Assembly (NCBI GenBank): GCA_052387855.1
Contig: JBQTIT010000068.1
Location: 1-30,719, forward strand
Length of the DNA: 30,719 nt
Direction of reading: 5' to 3'
Origin: CAIYZT01 sp052387855
Lineage (GTDB): Bacteria; Pseudomonadota; Alphaproteobacteria; Rhodobacterales; Rhodobacteraceae
The notes beneath the pieces were generated by a model. It was not told the origin of the DNA, ran no database searches, and was given only the letters and a program-made list of their open reading frames with translations. Of this stretch, positions 30,666 through 30,719 are shown piece by piece (position 1 is the stretch's first letter; each line of letters begins with the position of its first letter). Both the position numbers and the translations under genes were made by a program.

Positions 30666-30719
30666 AACACCGGAGTGGGTTGAACGAGACTAAAACACCA
30701 CAGGGCCGGCGGGGCAGAC

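Noticed and set aside
1..30719. CRISPR array, prophage or integrative element
   Set aside because: No regularly spaced direct repeats, integrase, transposase or tRNA attachment site was seen; gene content is chromosomal core plus one catabolic cluster of similar composition.

Overview
The window is a GC-rich chromosomal segment of an alphaproteobacterium, most likely a member of the Rhodobacterales (Rhodobacteraceae/Paracoccaceae). The evidence is gene content and order: an RpoHII-type sigma-32 factor, a penicillin-binding-protein-activator/rsmI/yraN/gshB block, a murJ-glnD pair, a Rhodobacterales-style rhomboid-fold protein, a cobU-phosphatase pair, and a recurring intergenic element ending in GGGATATTT. 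No rRNA, tRNA, CRISPR, phage or insertion-sequence transposase was seen. Coding density is very high, and no gene-free stretch exceeds 300 bases.

Positions 218-11593 hold core housekeeping genes. trpS (minus) is divergent from a rhomboid-fold membrane protein that has lost its catalytic residues. murJ and glnD (minus) handle lipid II flipping and PII nitrogen signalling. A periplasmic-binding-fold lipoprotein (minus) is divergent from rsmI-yraN, followed by gshB. gshB converges on a comM/yifB-type AAA+ gene. Positions 11761-13805 (minus) hold a glutathione S-transferase with an unusual cysteine-rich tail, then a histidine phosphatase translationally coupled to cobU (cobalamin assembly). Positions 13874-18556 (plus) hold rpoHII, coaBC (coenzyme A), dut, a membrane-anchored MoeB/ThiF-like E1 enzyme, an NTF2/SnoaL-like protein and a small DUF1761-type membrane protein. 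A LigB/DODA-type dioxygenase (minus) follows. Next come an amino-acid ABC transporter lacking its ATPase gene (binding protein and permease separated by a strong stem-loop), an M3 metallopeptidase and a YdeI-like protein.

Positions 23933-30596 are the most interesting part: a catabolic cluster for L-carnitine. A GlxA/CdhR-like AraC-family regulator (minus) is divergent from a plus-strand gene series. The series encodes a dehydrocarnitine-cleaving BKACE enzyme (CdhC-like), an HD-domain protein whose metal ligands match the PhnZ/TmpB oxygenases, a secreted lipocalin, an L-carnitine 3-dehydrogenase fused to a betainyl-CoA thioesterase (CdhA-CdhB), an SDR oxidoreductase and an acyl-CoA dehydrogenase. 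The expected pathway is carnitine to 3-dehydrocarnitine, then acetyl-CoA-dependent cleavage to betainyl-CoA plus acetoacetate, then glycine betaine. The HD-domain protein and the lipocalin have no assigned place in that pathway and are the best candidates for new biology. A nested-palindrome repeat is inserted between the first and second genes of the cluster.

At the DNA level, five copies of a Rhodobacterales-type palindromic intergenic element, a candidate RpoE-type promoter ahead of rpoHII, and inverted repeats enclosing the stop codons of three convergent gene pairs are visible.
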